From the NCBI GenBank assembly GCA_910579185.1, contig CAJTTG010000004.1:113697-177696 (forward strand): a stretch of 64,000 nt of DNA, given 5' to 3'. A model generated the notes under the pieces. That model was not told where the DNA came from, ran no database searches, and saw nothing but the letters and a program-made list of their open reading frames with translations. The number at the start of each line of letters is the position of its first letter. The first letter of the stretch is position 1. This stretch comes from an uncultured Muribaculaceae bacterium (GTDB lineage Bacteria; Bacteroidota; Bacteroidia; Bacteroidales; Muribaculaceae). Position numbers and translations under genes: made by a program. This document shows positions 1 to 9,243 of the stretch, one piece after another.

Positions 1-224
1 TAAAAATGCATATTTTGTAACTATATACTGAATATATGCTGTATATTTTCTATTTGTTTGTTTTGCTCTCGGGGCGCATTGTTTTTCGTGGTCGATTTTA
101 TGTTTTTCAGATTTCAATAGGCTGATGATAGCGCGGATAAAAAAGTGGACTGATTTTGCTGTCTGATTCTGCGATATTTTGTAGCTTTACACCCAAATTG
201 CCAAATTGTATCCAAAAAAATAGA

Positions 225-2732
225 ATGGAAAAATTGAAGAAGCTATTCAGCGACCGGCGTTTTTGGTCTGTGGTTGGTTCCATAGCCATAATGGCCGTGA
301 TCTCGCTGATCTATTTTTTCCCCGACGATGTGGAGGGAAACGTGTTGCAGCAATATGACACCCGGCAGGGCATAGCTATCGGTCAGGAGGCCAAGGCGTT
401 CAACGAGGCTACGGGCGAGACCACACGCTGGACCAACTCTCTGTTCGGCGGTATGCCCACATTCCAGATCTCGCCGAGCTATCCCTCTAATTCGCTTTTC
501 TCCTGGCTGGAATCTGTCCTGACACTCGGAATGCCATTCCCGGCAGGAATACTTTTCCTGATGATGCTCGGGTTCTTTATCCTGCTGATGTCGATGAAGA
601 TGCGATGGTACGTGTCGCTGATCGGGGCGGTGGCCTATGGTTTTTCAAGCTATTTCATCATTCTGATCGGCGCCGGACATATCTGGAAGTTTGTCACGCT
701 TGCCTACGTACCGCCTACGATCGCCGGTCTTGTCCTGGCCTATCGCGGCCGTTATCTGGCCGGAACCGCTGTCACTGCGCTGTTCGGCATGATGCAGATT
801 GCAAGCAATCATGTGCAGATGACCTACTATTTCCTGTTCGTTGTGGCCGGACTTTCCATCGCTTACCTTGTTATGGCTATCCGGGAAAAGAATATGAAGC
901 GTTGGCTCGTGGCCACAGGCTCGCTCGCTGTGGCTGCAATCCTTGCCGTTACGGCCAACCTGCCGAGTCTCTACAACACTTATGAGTACTCAAAAGAGAC
1001 GATGCGCGGCGGACACTCTGAGCTTACTTCCAACGAAGCCCCGGCGAGCGGCACCGCCTCTGCCGGACTCGACAAGGACTATATCAATCAGTTCAGCTAC
1101 GGTGGTGCAGAGACTTTCACTCTGCTGATCCCCAATGTGAAGGGCGGTGCTACGTTCCTGCCGCAGAAGGGTCAGAACAAGGTGCTGACGCTGGCCGATC
1201 TCGATGCGGCCAAGGATGGCAACTATTCGCCTGAGACGGCATATTATCTCCAGCAGTTCCCCCAGTATTTCGGAGAGCCGGAACCTACCAACGGCCCGGT
1301 ATATGTGGGTGCGTTGATCTGCGCTCTGTTCCTGCTCGGTTGTGTGATAGTGCGTGGTCCGCTGAAGTGGACGCTTATCGTTCTGACAGTGTTTTCCATT
1401 CTGTTGGCTCTCGGCCGCAACTGTACTTGGCTCACTGATCCGATGATCGATTATTTCCCGATGTACAATAAGTTCCGCACTCCGGAAAGTATTCTTGTGA
1501 TAGCTGAGTTCACGATGCCGTTGCTCGGGGCTATGGCATTGCAGAAACTGCTTGCTGTGTGTCGTGAAGATCTCTGGCGGCAGTATGGGCGGCAGATTCT
1601 CTGGTGCTTCGGCATAGTGCTGGTGTTCTGTCTGGCCGGAATTGTGGCTCCCGGACTGTATGGTAGTGTGATGGCCGAGGAGGAAACCCGGGTGTTGCGC
1701 GACTACCCCGAGCTCTATTCAGCCGTCGAGTCGCTTCGGCTCGGAATGATCGAGGCCGATGCCATGCGTTCGTTCCTTTTTGTGGCCGCCGGGCTCTGTC
1801 TTGTTGTGCTTTATTCGCGCAGCAAGCTTGCTTTCGCGTGGATGGCTGTCGGGATGGGAGTGCTGGTTTGCGGCGACCTCTTCATGGTCAACAAACGCTA
1901 TCTCAACCACGATTCATTCATGGCTCCGCCGTTGACTGTTGATGATAATTTCCCCCTCAGCCAGTCGGACAAAGCTATCCTCGCCGATACGGCCATGAAC
2001 TACCGCGTGATGGATTTCGCACGCTTCACAAGTCCCGATCCCTCGTTCCATCATAAGGCCGTGGGTGGTTATCATGCTGCCAAACTGCGCCGCTATCAGG
2101 ATGTGATAGACTATTATTTCAGCGGCGAACGCGATTATACCAATGTCCTCAATATGCTCAATGCCAAATACCTTGTCGGCGATCCGTCGCAGATGCCGAT
2201 GCTCAATGATCAGGCGATGGGCAATGCATGGCTTGTGGACCGCATCAGCTATGTGGCCACTCCCGACGACGAGATTGCAGCCGTGGAGACGCTCGACCTG
2301 AAGAATGCGGCTGTTGCCGACAAGAAGTTTGAAGCGGTGTTGGGTGCATCGAAGGTGAAATCGGCCGGTGATACGATTTTTGAAACATCATACGCACCAA
2401 ACCGTCTGACCTATCACGCACGTACTGCCCGTGGCGGTGTCGCCGTGTTCTCGGAGATCTATTTCCCATGGGGATGGCACGTGACTGTCGACGGTCAGCC
2501 GGCAGAACTCGGGCGTGTCAACTATATCCTGAGGGCGGTCAACATCCCGGCAGGCGAGCACACCGTGGAGATGTGGTTCGATCCCGATTCGCTGCATGCC
2601 ACAACCACCGCGGCCTATGTGGCTGTTGTGCTGATCTATCTGTTGCTGATCGGAGCCGGGGTCTATGCTTTTGTCAGAAAACCGGAGGATGAGGATGGCA
2701 AATCTGCTGAAAAGACCGGCCGCTGCGACTGA
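225..2732 (+). CDS. YfhO-family multi-pass membrane protein
   Basis: Large integral membrane protein of about 835 residues. After a basic amphipathic start (MEKLKKLF) it has a first membrane segment, then many hydrophobic segments over roughly residues 110-560, and a soluble C-terminal part ending in one more membrane helix and a charged tail. The layout and the region with CTWLTDPMIDYFPMYNKFRTP resemble the YfhO family, proposed to act in the transfer or flipping of lipid-linked sugars or in lipoteichoic-acid-like glycosylation; the function in Bacteroidales is unproven. I chose the ATG at 225 instead of the in-frame ATG at 156, because the extra 23 residues are polar, unlike a membrane-protein N-terminus, and the segment is AT-rich like non-coding DNA. 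The next gene overlaps its 3' end. Confidence 0.75.
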   Translation: MEKLKKLFSDRRFWSVVGSIAIMAVISLIYFFPDDVEGNVLQQYDTRQGIAIGQEAKAFNEATGETTRWTNSLFGGMPTFQISPSYPSNSLFSWLESVLTLGMPFPAGILFLMMLGFFILLMSMKMRWYVSLIGAVAYGFSSYFIILIGAGHIWKFVTLAYVPPTIAGLVLAYRGRYLAGTAVTALFGMMQIASNHVQMTYYFLFVVAGLSIAYLVMAIREKNMKRWLVATGSLAVAAILAVTANLPSLYNTYEYSKETMRGGHSELTSNEAPASGTASAGLDKDYINQFSYGGAETFTLLIPNVKGGATFLPQKGQNKVLTLADLDAAKDGNYSPETAYYLQQFPQYFGEPEPTNGPVYVGALICALFLLGCVIVRGPLKWTLIVLTVFSILLALGRNCTWLTDPMIDYFPMYNKFRTPESILVIAEFTMPLLGAMALQKLLAVCREDLWRQYGRQILWCFGIVLVFCLAGIVAPGLYGSVMAEEETRVLRDYPELYSAVESLRLGMIEADAMRSFLFVAAGLCLVVLYSRSKLAFAWMAVGMGVLVCGDLFMVNKRYLNHDSFMAPPLTVDDNFPLSQSDKAILADTAMNYRVMDFARFTSPDPSFHHKAVGGYHAAKLRRYQDVIDYYFSGERDYTNVLNMLNAKYLVGDPSQMPMLNDQAMGNAWLVDRISYVATPDDEIAAVETLDLKNAAVADKKFEAVLGASKVKSAGDTIFETSYAPNRLTYHARTARGGVAVFSEIYFPWGWHVTVDGQPAELGRVNYILRAVNIPAGEHTVEMWFDPDSLHATTTAAYVAVVLIYLLLIGAGVYAFVRKPEDEDGKSAEKTGRCD

Positions 2733-3264
2733 TTGGCGTTTCCGGCGGTGGCTCGGCGCGCCCCGGCGGCTTGCCCGTCGCCGAGGGTTCGGCATACACT
2801 CTCCGTTCGCCTTTGATTTTGTTCGGAGGGTCATCAATCAGCCTTGCCGCTACTATTGCTATCCGTTGCTCGATGAGGCTGCCCGTCGGACTGGAATCCG
2901 ACGCTCCGTGTTGCGTCTGGTGTTCCGTGTCGCGTTGTTTTTCCAGCCATGCGATGTCCGGATATTCGGCGATGCGGATGGCTATGATGATGCCGTGAGG
3001 GAGGCGTTGCCTGACGGCTGTGACCGTACAGGACCGTCAATGATGGTTGTGGCGCAGCATGTCGATGGTAAAATGCTTGATGACGTGCTGGCATGTGCGG
3101 CCTCGGGTGGAATAGTCGTGATTGCCGGCAGGAAGCATCTGCCGGATGTGGCCCGTGCTGTGTGGGTCAATGCTGCCCGTGGCATGATGTTCCGGGGAAG
3201 CGATGTGGCTGTCTATGTCGGTATGCAGCATCTTCCCCGTCAGCTTTTCAATATATGGATCTGA
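2695..3264 (+). CDS. degenerate SAM-methyltransferase-like protein
   Basis: About 189 residues. Near the N-terminus it has the signature RGFGIHSPFAFDFV followed by YYCYPLLDE, which I recognise from a Bacteroidetes family annotated as class I SAM-dependent methyltransferases. The usual glycine-rich SAM-binding loop and the following acidic residue are not visible, and the middle is shorter than in the full-length family, so it is probably catalytically inactive or a divergent partner protein. It overlaps the end of the YfhO-like gene, and its stop codon TGA shares bases with the ATG of xerD (TGATG at 3262-3266), suggesting translational coupling. The alternative start at 2689 adds only two residues. 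Family call moderate, function unknown. Confidence 0.55.
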   Translation: MANLLKRPAAATDWRFRRWLGAPRRLARRRGFGIHSPFAFDFVRRVINQPCRYYCYPLLDEAARRTGIRRSVLRLVFRVALFFQPCDVRIFGDADGYDDAVREALPDGCDRTGPSMMVVAQHVDGKMLDDVLACAASGGIVVIAGRKHLPDVARAVWVNAARGMMFRGSDVAVYVGMQHLPRQLFNIWI

Positions 3265-4220
3265 TGGAACGGACTTTGCGAACCATATCCTCCATACCGG
3301 AGCTGCTTAACCACTTTCAGGCTTATCTTATGCTTGAGCGTGGCCTGAGCGAGAATACCCGCAGTGCCTATATGGCCGATGTCGACAAGCTGCTCGACTT
3401 TCTGGTCGACACCGGTATATCCTTGCGCGATGTGGAGCTGCCGGTGTTGCAGAATTTTCTTGCCGATCTTTTCGATCTCGGAATCTCGGCTCGGTCGCAA
3501 GCCCGGATAATAGCCGGGGTGCGTTCGTTTTTCAAGTTCATGCGCATGGAGGGATATATTGACAGCGATCCATCGCAGCTACTGGAAAGTCCGCGCCTTG
3601 GCCGTAGATTGCCGGAGGTGCTGACTGTCGATGAGATTGATGTGATGATTGAGGCTATAGACATGTCGACTACTGAAGGCGCACGCAACCGGGCTATCAT
3701 CGAGACGCTCTACGGATGCGGTCTCCGGGTGTCGGAGCTCGTCGGGCTTGAGCTCTCGAAGGTCTATTTCGATGAACAATTCATAATTGTCACCGGGAAG
3801 GGCGACAAGGAGCGTATAGTGCCGATCGACCAGACGGCTATTGATGCGATAAAGGCTTATCTTCCCGACCGAAATGCCTTGCCGGTTAAGCCCGGGGAGG
3901 ACCATATACTCTTCCTGAACCGTCGCGGACGACGGCTGACACGAGTCATGATTTTCTATATCGTCAGGCAACTGGCTGCAATGGCCGGGGTTAGAAAAAC
4001 CATCTCGCCACACACATTGCGGCATTCCTTTGCCACACACCTGCTTGAGGGGGGCGCCAATCTCAGAGCCATACAGCAGATGCTCGGGCATGAAAGTATA
4101 GCCACAACGGAGATCTATATACATATTGACCGATCCCGGCTTCGGGATGAGATCATGCGGTGCCATCCGCGGAATGCCCGTGGCATGGCGTTGCCGCAGA
4201 GGGAAGGGGGTAAGGAATGA
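3264..4220 (+). CDS. xerD: tyrosine recombinase XerD-type
   Basis: Site-specific tyrosine recombinase of 318 residues, close to the usual 300 of XerC/XerD. An N-terminal SAM-like core-binding domain (about 12-100) precedes the catalytic domain (about 115-300). The active-site set is complete: Arg155 in GCGLRVSEL, Lys179 in TGKGDKER, His250 and Arg253 in HTLRH, His276 in LGHES and Tyr285 in TTEIYIH. Housekeeping Xer proteins resolve chromosome dimers at dif. The reading frame is open back to 3093, but translation likely begins at 3264, where the ATG overlaps the previous stop. It overlaps gluQ by four bases (ATGA). The operon position argues for the housekeeping enzyme; a mobile-element integrase is less likely because no att-like repeats or cargo are nearby. 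Confidence 0.85.
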   Translation: MERTLRTISSIPELLNHFQAYLMLERGLSENTRSAYMADVDKLLDFLVDTGISLRDVELPVLQNFLADLFDLGISARSQARIIAGVRSFFKFMRMEGYIDSDPSQLLESPRLGRRLPEVLTVDEIDVMIEAIDMSTTEGARNRAIIETLYGCGLRVSELVGLELSKVYFDEQFIIVTGKGDKERIVPIDQTAIDAIKAYLPDRNALPVKPGEDHILFLNRRGRRLTRVMIFYIVRQLAAMAGVRKTISPHTLRHSFATHLLEGGANLRAIQQMLGHESIATTEIYIHIDRSRLRDEIMRCHPRNARGMALPQREGGKE

Positions 4221-5170
4221 TCCCTGTAGGGCGTTTCGCCCCGTCGCCCACCGGCCGCATGCATTTGGGCAATCTGATGTCGGCGCTCATGTCGTGGCTT
4301 TCCGTGCGGTCGCGTGGTGGCCGTTGGATTCTTCGTATCGAGGATCTGGATCCGCAGCGTTCGCGGCTTGAATATGCCCGTCAGATCGAGGACGATCTCC
4401 GGTGGCTCGGTCTTGAGTGGGATGAGGGCGGCTTGGAGGACTTAGGGGCGCACGGCCCTTATCGCCAGAGCGTTCGTGGAGAGTCCTATCATGCCGCTCT
4501 TGAGCGTCTTGCCTCGGAGCGTCTGATCTATCCCTGCCGTTGCCGTCGGGCGGATATAATGGCTACTCAGGCTCCCCATCAGAGCGACGGGAGGATTGTT
4601 TATGCCGGGACATGCCGCCCTGACGGAATGCCGGGTTCCGGTGCTCCTGTGGCTGATCTGACGCAGGCGGTTGCCATGAGGCTGTTTGTGCCCGACGAGG
4701 AGATTCTGTTTACCGACAGGGTCTTTGGTGAGAGAACCGTGAATCTGGCATCGCATTGTGGCGATTTCGTGGTGCGTAGGGCTGATGGGGCATGGGCTTA
4801 TCAGCTTGCCGTGGTTGTCGACGATGGCATGATGGGTGTCACGGAGGTGGTCCGCGGTTGTGACCTGTTGCTGTCGTCGGCACAGCAGATCTATCTGTAC
4901 AGGCTTCTGGGCTATCCCATACCTGAGTTCGCGCATGTCCCGTTGCTTTGTAACAGTGACGGACAGCGGTTGTCGAAACGCGATGCATCGATGAGTGCAG
5001 GTGAACTCCGCAGCCGATATACTCCTGAGCAGCTGACGGCGCGGTTGGCACGGCTGGCCGGGATTATTCCCGACGGTATAGACGCATGCAGCCCCTCTGA
5101 GCTTATCCCTGTTTTCGATTGGACGAATATTCCTGTATCTGAATCTATAATCCTTGCTGAAAAATGGTAA
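4217..5170 (+). CDS. gluQ: glutamyl-Q tRNA(Asp) synthetase
   Basis: Truncated class I glutamyl-tRNA synthetase paralogue (317 residues) that in characterised cases charges the queuosine base of tRNA-Asp with glutamate. Visible motifs: FAPSPTGRMHLGN (HIGH-type, residues 8-19), the zinc site Cys107 and Cys109 in PCRC with Tyr129 and Cys133 in YAGTC, and the KMSKS-like RLSKR at 251-255. There is no anticodon-binding domain, as expected for GluQRS as opposed to GltX. Its ATG overlaps the xerD stop (ATGA), and its own stop overlaps the start of the next gene by seven bases, so the four genes from 2.7 to 5.8 kb appear to be one tightly packed operon. Confidence 0.92.
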   Translation: MIPVGRFAPSPTGRMHLGNLMSALMSWLSVRSRGGRWILRIEDLDPQRSRLEYARQIEDDLRWLGLEWDEGGLEDLGAHGPYRQSVRGESYHAALERLASERLIYPCRCRRADIMATQAPHQSDGRIVYAGTCRPDGMPGSGAPVADLTQAVAMRLFVPDEEILFTDRVFGERTVNLASHCGDFVVRRADGAWAYQLAVVVDDGMMGVTEVVRGCDLLLSSAQQIYLYRLLGYPIPEFAHVPLLCNSDGQRLSKRDASMSAGELRSRYTPEQLTARLARLAGIIPDGIDACSPSELIPVFDWTNIPVSESIILAEKW

Positions 5171-5811
5171 TACCGAGAGATATTGTAGAAAGCCAGACAC
5201 CGCAAGTGGTGCGGTTCTACGACCGATGGGCGGCTTATATGTACGCCAATGTGGATTTCAATATGCCCGACAGTCCGATCCATGCCAAGCCGCATTGCGA
5301 ACGGGTGTTGCTGCACGCGCTCCGGATCGCCGACCGCATGATGCCGGGCGATGATGAAGCGTTTGAGATTCTGGCTCACGCCTCTGTGTTTCATGACACA
5401 CGCCGTTTTGACGAATTTCTCGATACAGGACACGGGGCGCGTGCCGCTGTCAATTACGAGGCATTCTGCCGCGAGCATCCGGATGTGGAGTTTCACCCGG
5501 AGGCAGTCTTTCTGATGCGTTATCACGATCTTGACGACTCCAAAGGCGTGAAGGCAATCAGACAGTGGTTCGGGGAGAGATCGCCGCGTGTGGAGCTGCT
5601 ATATGCCATTTTCAAGGATTCTGACGCTCTCGACCGTTGGCGGTTGGGCGACTGCGGCCTCGATCCTCGGTATCTGCGTACTGAGGCGGCACGCAAGGAT
5701 GTGGAGTTTGCGCGCCGGTTGGTAGGGCTGACCATGGATGCCGGTTTCCTCCGGGAGATAGACCGGTTGGTGAAGGAATCAATGGGTAGAAACCACGGAG
5801 CGGATAAATGA
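5164..5811 (+). CDS. HD-domain phosphohydrolase-like protein
   Basis: 215-residue protein with an HD-type metal site: His44 in HCERV, His77-Asp78 in SVFHDTRR, and a distal acidic motif in KDSDALDRWRLG. HD proteins hydrolyse phosphoester or nucleotide substrates; the substrate here cannot be read from the sequence. The start at 5164 overlaps gluQ by seven bases. The 3' end overlaps the 3' end of the convergent hydrolase gene by 33 bases (5779-5811), which is unusual but both frames look genuine. Confidence 0.75.
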   Translation: MVIPRDIVESQTPQVVRFYDRWAAYMYANVDFNMPDSPIHAKPHCERVLLHALRIADRMMPGDDEAFEILAHASVFHDTRRFDEFLDTGHGARAAVNYEAFCREHPDVEFHPEAVFLMRYHDLDDSKGVKAIRQWFGERSPRVELLYAIFKDSDALDRWRLGDCGLDPRYLRTEAARKDVEFARRLVGLTMDAGFLREIDRLVKESMGRNHGADK

Positions 5812-7119
5812 AATTATCGCAGGAATAGTGGCATCGCTGAACGGATCGCCGAGAATGGAATATTCTGTCACATCGCCTGTTGCCGCTTTCTGGAACAGAT
5901 GGTTGAGTCCCTGTAGAATATGGGTCTGTATGAGGGGATTGGCACGGCGTATGGCTTCGATGTTTGTTCCGGCTTCAACCTGAGTGTCGAGAGATCCGTT
6001 GAGGGCGAGTGCCGGGCAGCTGATGTTGCCGATATAGTCGGCCGGGGATGTTTTCAGGAACTCCTGCATCCATTTGCCTACCGGAGATCCTTTCTGTTTG
6101 CGCAGTTCGGTGGCAAGCGTTTCCGGCATCGTGATCCCGTTTTGTGAGGCGATCGAATCGGCATCAGGCATTATTCCGCTTTTGGCAGCCTCCGACAAGG
6201 CTGCGCGGATTACCGTCGACAGCCGTTTTGCCTCAGTCTCGGATATCCCGGCACGCTGCATGGAGCGGACGTTCTGGGCTGTCAGCACGTCGATTCCGGG
6301 CATTCCGGGGCCGGCGAGAGAAACTATGAAATCAGCCTTGCCTGCGGCTCCGAGCATAAAAGCTATCAATCCACCCTCGGAATGGCCTATGATGCCTGTG
6401 GTGGCGGTTGTTTCCAATTTTCGGGCATAATCGAGCGCGGCAGCTGCGTCGGCAGCGAAAGTAGCGGTGGTGGCCGACGAGAAATCGCCTCCCGAACGTG
6501 CTGTTCCACGGTCATCGTAGCGCAGTGTCGCTATTCCGGCGCGTGCCAGAGAATCCGCCAATATGGCGAAAGGTTTCAGGCCGAAAAGTTCCTCATCCCG
6601 GTTCTGCGGCCCACTTCCCGAAACCAATACTGCTACAGGCACCGGCTTGGCTGCCGATGCGCCGTCGGGAAGTGTCAGGGTTCCGGAAAGCAATATGCTG
6701 TCCGGTGTCAGGATTGTCACCTCTGATTCTGAGTAAGGCTTGACTGTGGGTTTGCCGGGCTGCGGTTTCTCCTGGTGGATCAGCGTGAGTGGCAGCCGTT
6801 GGAATCCTTGGCGGAAGATGCCCGTTATGGTGTCGCCGGCTATCTTTCCGGAGAATTTCATGCCGATGGTCGGGATCTGGATAGCCACGGAATCTGATGA
6901 GCAGTAGGCCACCTCTGCGGAAAGACCGAACGCGTTCTGTGCCGGTGAGTCGAGGACGCATTGCGGCAGTGAGTCCTGTTCGGCCGGTTGCTGGAAATGG
7001 AACACCAGCGGCAGGCGTATTCCCTGGACTTCAAGTTGTCCGGTCCATTTTCCTATGATGGCGGCATTTGCGGCGATCGCTATTAGAAGAGCGAATATGA
7101 CTGATAGATACTTTTTCAT
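5779..7119 (-). CDS. secreted alpha/beta hydrolase
   Basis: Predicted periplasmic esterase or peptidase-like hydrolase, 446 residues. It starts with a signal peptide (MKKYLSVIFALLIAIAANA), then a small beta-rich N-terminal domain (GKWTGQLEV through about 110), then an alpha/beta-hydrolase domain. The nucleophile elbow GHSEGG, a downstream Asp in NGSLDTQVEAG and the His in LQGLNHLF form a plausible triad. The family is often annotated as alpha/beta hydrolase (COG1073-type); the natural substrate is unknown. The start at 7119 gives a clean signal peptide; an ATG at 7128 adds three residues. A promoter-like TATATTTG lies upstream on the same strand. Confidence 0.8.
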   Translation of the reverse strand: MKKYLSVIFALLIAIAANAAIIGKWTGQLEVQGIRLPLVFHFQQPAEQDSLPQCVLDSPAQNAFGLSAEVAYCSSDSVAIQIPTIGMKFSGKIAGDTITGIFRQGFQRLPLTLIHQEKPQPGKPTVKPYSESEVTILTPDSILLSGTLTLPDGASAAKPVPVAVLVSGSGPQNRDEELFGLKPFAILADSLARAGIATLRYDDRGTARSGGDFSSATTATFAADAAAALDYARKLETTATTGIIGHSEGGLIAFMLGAAGKADFIVSLAGPGMPGIDVLTAQNVRSMQRAGISETEAKRLSTVIRAALSEAAKSGIMPDADSIASQNGITMPETLATELRKQKGSPVGKWMQEFLKTSPADYIGNISCPALALNGSLDTQVEAGTNIEAIRRANPLIQTHILQGLNHLFQKAATGDVTEYSILGDPFSDATIPAIISFIRSVVSTH

Positions 7120-7145
7120 TCCGGTCATTGTGATAGTGGGATGTG

Positions 7146-7174
7146 CAAATATAGCGAAAAGAGGATAAAAACAA
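7146..7174 (-). promoter_or_regulatory. candidate promoter of the alpha/beta hydrolase gene
   Basis: On the minus strand a TATATTTG box (7146-7153) fits the Bacteroidetes TAnnTTTG consensus. A TTG lies upstream at 7172-7174, but the gap is 18 nt where 20 is usual in this window. The start codon follows at 7128 or 7119. Confidence 0.4.
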
Positions 7175-7205
7175 AAGCGGCTCTGCATGTTGCAAAGCCG
7201 CTTTG

Positions 7206-7279
7206 CGCTTCAGGATGGGCTTGAACCAACGACCCCCTGATTAACAGTCAGGTGCTCTAACCAACTGAGCTACTGAAGC
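7206..7279 (-). tRNA. tRNA-Asn (GTT)
   Basis: A 74-nt cloverleaf. The acceptor stem GCTTCAG/CTGAAGC is fully paired, the anticodon stem is CCTGA/TCAGG around loop CTGTTAA, giving anticodon GTT. Discriminator base is G, as usual for Asn. The T-stem has one T-T mismatch, shared with the neighbouring copy. Confidence 0.93.
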
Positions 7280-7294
7280 ATGGAAGAAAAATTG

Positions 7295-7368
7295 CGCTTC
7301 AAGATGGACTCGAACCAACGACCCTCTGATTAACAGTCAGATGCTCTAACCGACTGAGCTATTGAAGC
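7295..7368 (-). tRNA. tRNA-Asn (GTT), second copy
   Basis: A 74-nt cloverleaf 15 bases from the first copy, with the same anticodon GTT. Differences from copy one are compensatory: acceptor GCTTCAA/TTGAAGC and anticodon stem TCTGA/TCAGA keep the pairing, so both should be functional. On the minus strand this copy is transcribed first. Confidence 0.93.
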
Positions 7369-7422
7369 ATTTGCTATGTTCGGAGAAGTCTCCTCGCAGC
7401 CCCCTTTGGGGTTTTAGCGTTG

Positions 7423-7454
7423 CAAAATTACGTGCTTTGTGTGAAATATGCAAA
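7423..7454 (-). promoter_or_regulatory. promoter of the tRNA-Asn pair
   Basis: On the minus strand TTTG (7451-7454), a 20-nt gap and TAATTTTG (7423-7430) match the Bacteroidetes promoter closely. It points at the two tRNA-Asn genes, with transcription expected to begin near 7417. Confidence 0.7.
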
Positions 7455-7526
7455 TAATCCGGCTAAAAAATATTTTTTTTATTATTTTTTGGAACAAAAA
7501 AGCACTCAGGTGTTGTATTTAATGAC

Positions 7527-7534
7527 TATCTTTG
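7527..7534 (+). promoter_or_regulatory. candidate -7 box upstream of the S41 protease
   Basis: TATCTTTG fits TAnnTTTG and stands 33 bases before the chosen start codon at 7567. I see no TTG at the expected distance, so only half of the promoter is supported. Confidence 0.4.
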
Positions 7535-7566
7535 GTCTCTCAAATCAATTCAACACAAACTTTTTA

Positions 7567-9243
7567 ATGAATTCAGTAAGAAAAATAGTTCTATGCCTTG
7601 TAGCCGGGATTCTGACGGCAGGAGCCGCCGGAGCCACCGTGCGCAGCAAAAAACAGGACATAACGTCCAATATATCCACATTCTCAGCCATCGTAAAGCA
7701 GTTGCAGACAAATTATGTCGATTCGTTCGATGTGGAATCGGTTGTGAAGTTTGGTATTGATGCCATGCTTTCAAAGCTGGATCCGTACACTGTCTATTTT
7801 GATGTCAAGGAGCAGGAGGATTTCAAAGCGAGCAATTCGGGCGAATATGCCGGAATTGGATCGTATATCACCCAGCGCGACGGCTATGTCCTCATAAGCG
7901 GACCGCGCCAGGACTCCCCGGCGGCAAAAGCCGGGCTGAGAACCGGCGACAAAATCCTGACGATCGATGGCGATGATATGAAAGGAAAGTCGACCGATGC
8001 TGTCAGCGAACGTCTGCGAGGCTCGATAGGCTCAACGGTTGCTGTGGGCATCCTGCGCCCCTGGGTTGCCGATTCGTTGCAGACAATCGTGGTGACACGC
8101 GAGAAGATCCAGGTGCCGGCGGTGCCCTACTATGGGGTGATCGGCGATGACCTCGGATATATCGAGCTTAACCAGTTCTCGGAAAAATCGGCCGAGGAGG
8201 TCAAGGCCGCGTTGGTCGACCTGATGGAAAACCATAAGATCAAAGGGCTTGTGCTTGATCTGCGCGATAACGGCGGCGGTTACCTCCAGAGCGCGGTCAA
8301 GATCCTGAGCTATTTCCTGCCGAAAGGTACTGAGGTGCTCAAGACCCGTGGTAAAAGCAAACTCGAGGAACAGACCTACAAGACGACATCCAAGCCGATA
8401 GCGCCTGATCTGCCATTGGTGGTTATGACCGACGGCGGCACGGCTTCAGCATCTGAGATCACAGCCGGTGCGTTGCAGGATCTCGACCGTGCGGTAGTGA
8501 TGGGCACCCGTTCGTTCGGAAAGGGACTGGTGCAGAGTACGTTTGATCTGCCTTTCGATGGCCTGCTGAAAGTTACGACCGCAAAATATTATATCCCTTC
8601 AGGCCGTCTGATTCAGGCTGTTGACTACAGCCACCGCAACAGCGATGGATCTGTGGAGCGTATCGCCGACAGTCTGACCACCGAATTTGCCACTGCCGGA
8701 GGCCGTATAGTTCGCGATGGCGGCGGCATCACACCTGATATCAAACTTGAATATCCCGAGATCAGCCGCGTGACCTACAACGTTGTGGCCGACAGTTGGG
8801 CCTTCGATTTCGCCAACAAATATGCCGCCGAACATCCCGAGGCTCCGGAACCTGGCACTGATTTCGTGACCGATACGGTCTATTCCGAGTTTAAGGCATT
8901 TATTGACCCTGAACGGTTTGAATACGACAAGGTGTGCGACACCGCACTCAGTGACTTGCGCAAGATTGCCAAGATAGAGGGCTATATGTCGGATGAGGTG
9001 GATCAGCAGATCACGGTGCTGGAGGGTCTCATGAAGCATACCCTCGACAAGGATCTCGACACCCACCGCGAACCTATATCGCGATATCTCGAACAGGAGA
9101 TCGCTCAGCGCTATTATTACGACGCCGGACGAAGCGTGGCCCGTCTGCGCACTGATTCAATGATCGATGAGGCTGTGAAACTGCTCCACGACAGTCCGCG
9201 CTATAACGATATTCTCCATCCAGCAGTAACAAAGAAGAAATGA
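7567..9243 (+). CDS. C-terminal processing peptidase, S41 family
   Basis: Periplasmic serine protease of the CtpA/Prc type, 558 residues. Order: N-terminal signal or anchor segment (about 5-24), cap region, PDZ domain (about 90-180, with YVLISGPRQDSPAAKAGL), then the S41 catalytic domain with LDLRDNGGGYL, Ser294 in GTASASEI and Lys319 in SFGKG, 25 residues apart as in known Ser-Lys dyads. A long C-terminal extension follows, as common in Bacteroidetes. The frame is open from 7420, but the upstream part crosses the promoter and is not protein-like; the ATG at 7567 gives a proper signal peptide. Its stop overlaps the mfd start (ATGA). Confidence 0.9.
   Translation: MNSVRKIVLCLVAGILTAGAAGATVRSKKQDITSNISTFSAIVKQLQTNYVDSFDVESVVKFGIDAMLSKLDPYTVYFDVKEQEDFKASNSGEYAGIGSYITQRDGYVLISGPRQDSPAAKAGLRTGDKILTIDGDDMKGKSTDAVSERLRGSIGSTVAVGILRPWVADSLQTIVVTREKIQVPAVPYYGVIGDDLGYIELNQFSEKSAEEVKAALVDLMENHKIKGLVLDLRDNGGGYLQSAVKILSYFLPKGTEVLKTRGKSKLEEQTYKTTSKPIAPDLPLVVMTDGGTASASEITAGALQDLDRAVVMGTRSFGKGLVQSTFDLPFDGLLKVTTAKYYIPSGRLIQAVDYSHRNSDGSVERIADSLTTEFATAGGRIVRDGGGITPDIKLEYPEISRVTYNVVADSWAFDFANKYAAEHPEAPEPGTDFVTDTVYSEFKAFIDPERFEYDKVCDTALSDLRKIAKIEGYMSDEVDQQITVLEGLMKHTLDKDLDTHREPISRYLEQEIAQRYYYDAGRSVARLRTDSMIDEAVKLLHDSPRYNDILHPAVTKKK

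Noticed and set aside
3264..4220. Mobile-element integrase reading of the Xer-type gene
   Set aside because: It is embedded in a tight housekeeping operon with overlaps on both sides, and I see no att repeats or cargo.
7420..7566. N-terminal extension of the S41 protease
   Set aside because: It lies over the predicted promoter and the residues are not protein-like; the ATG at 7567 begins a clear signal peptide.
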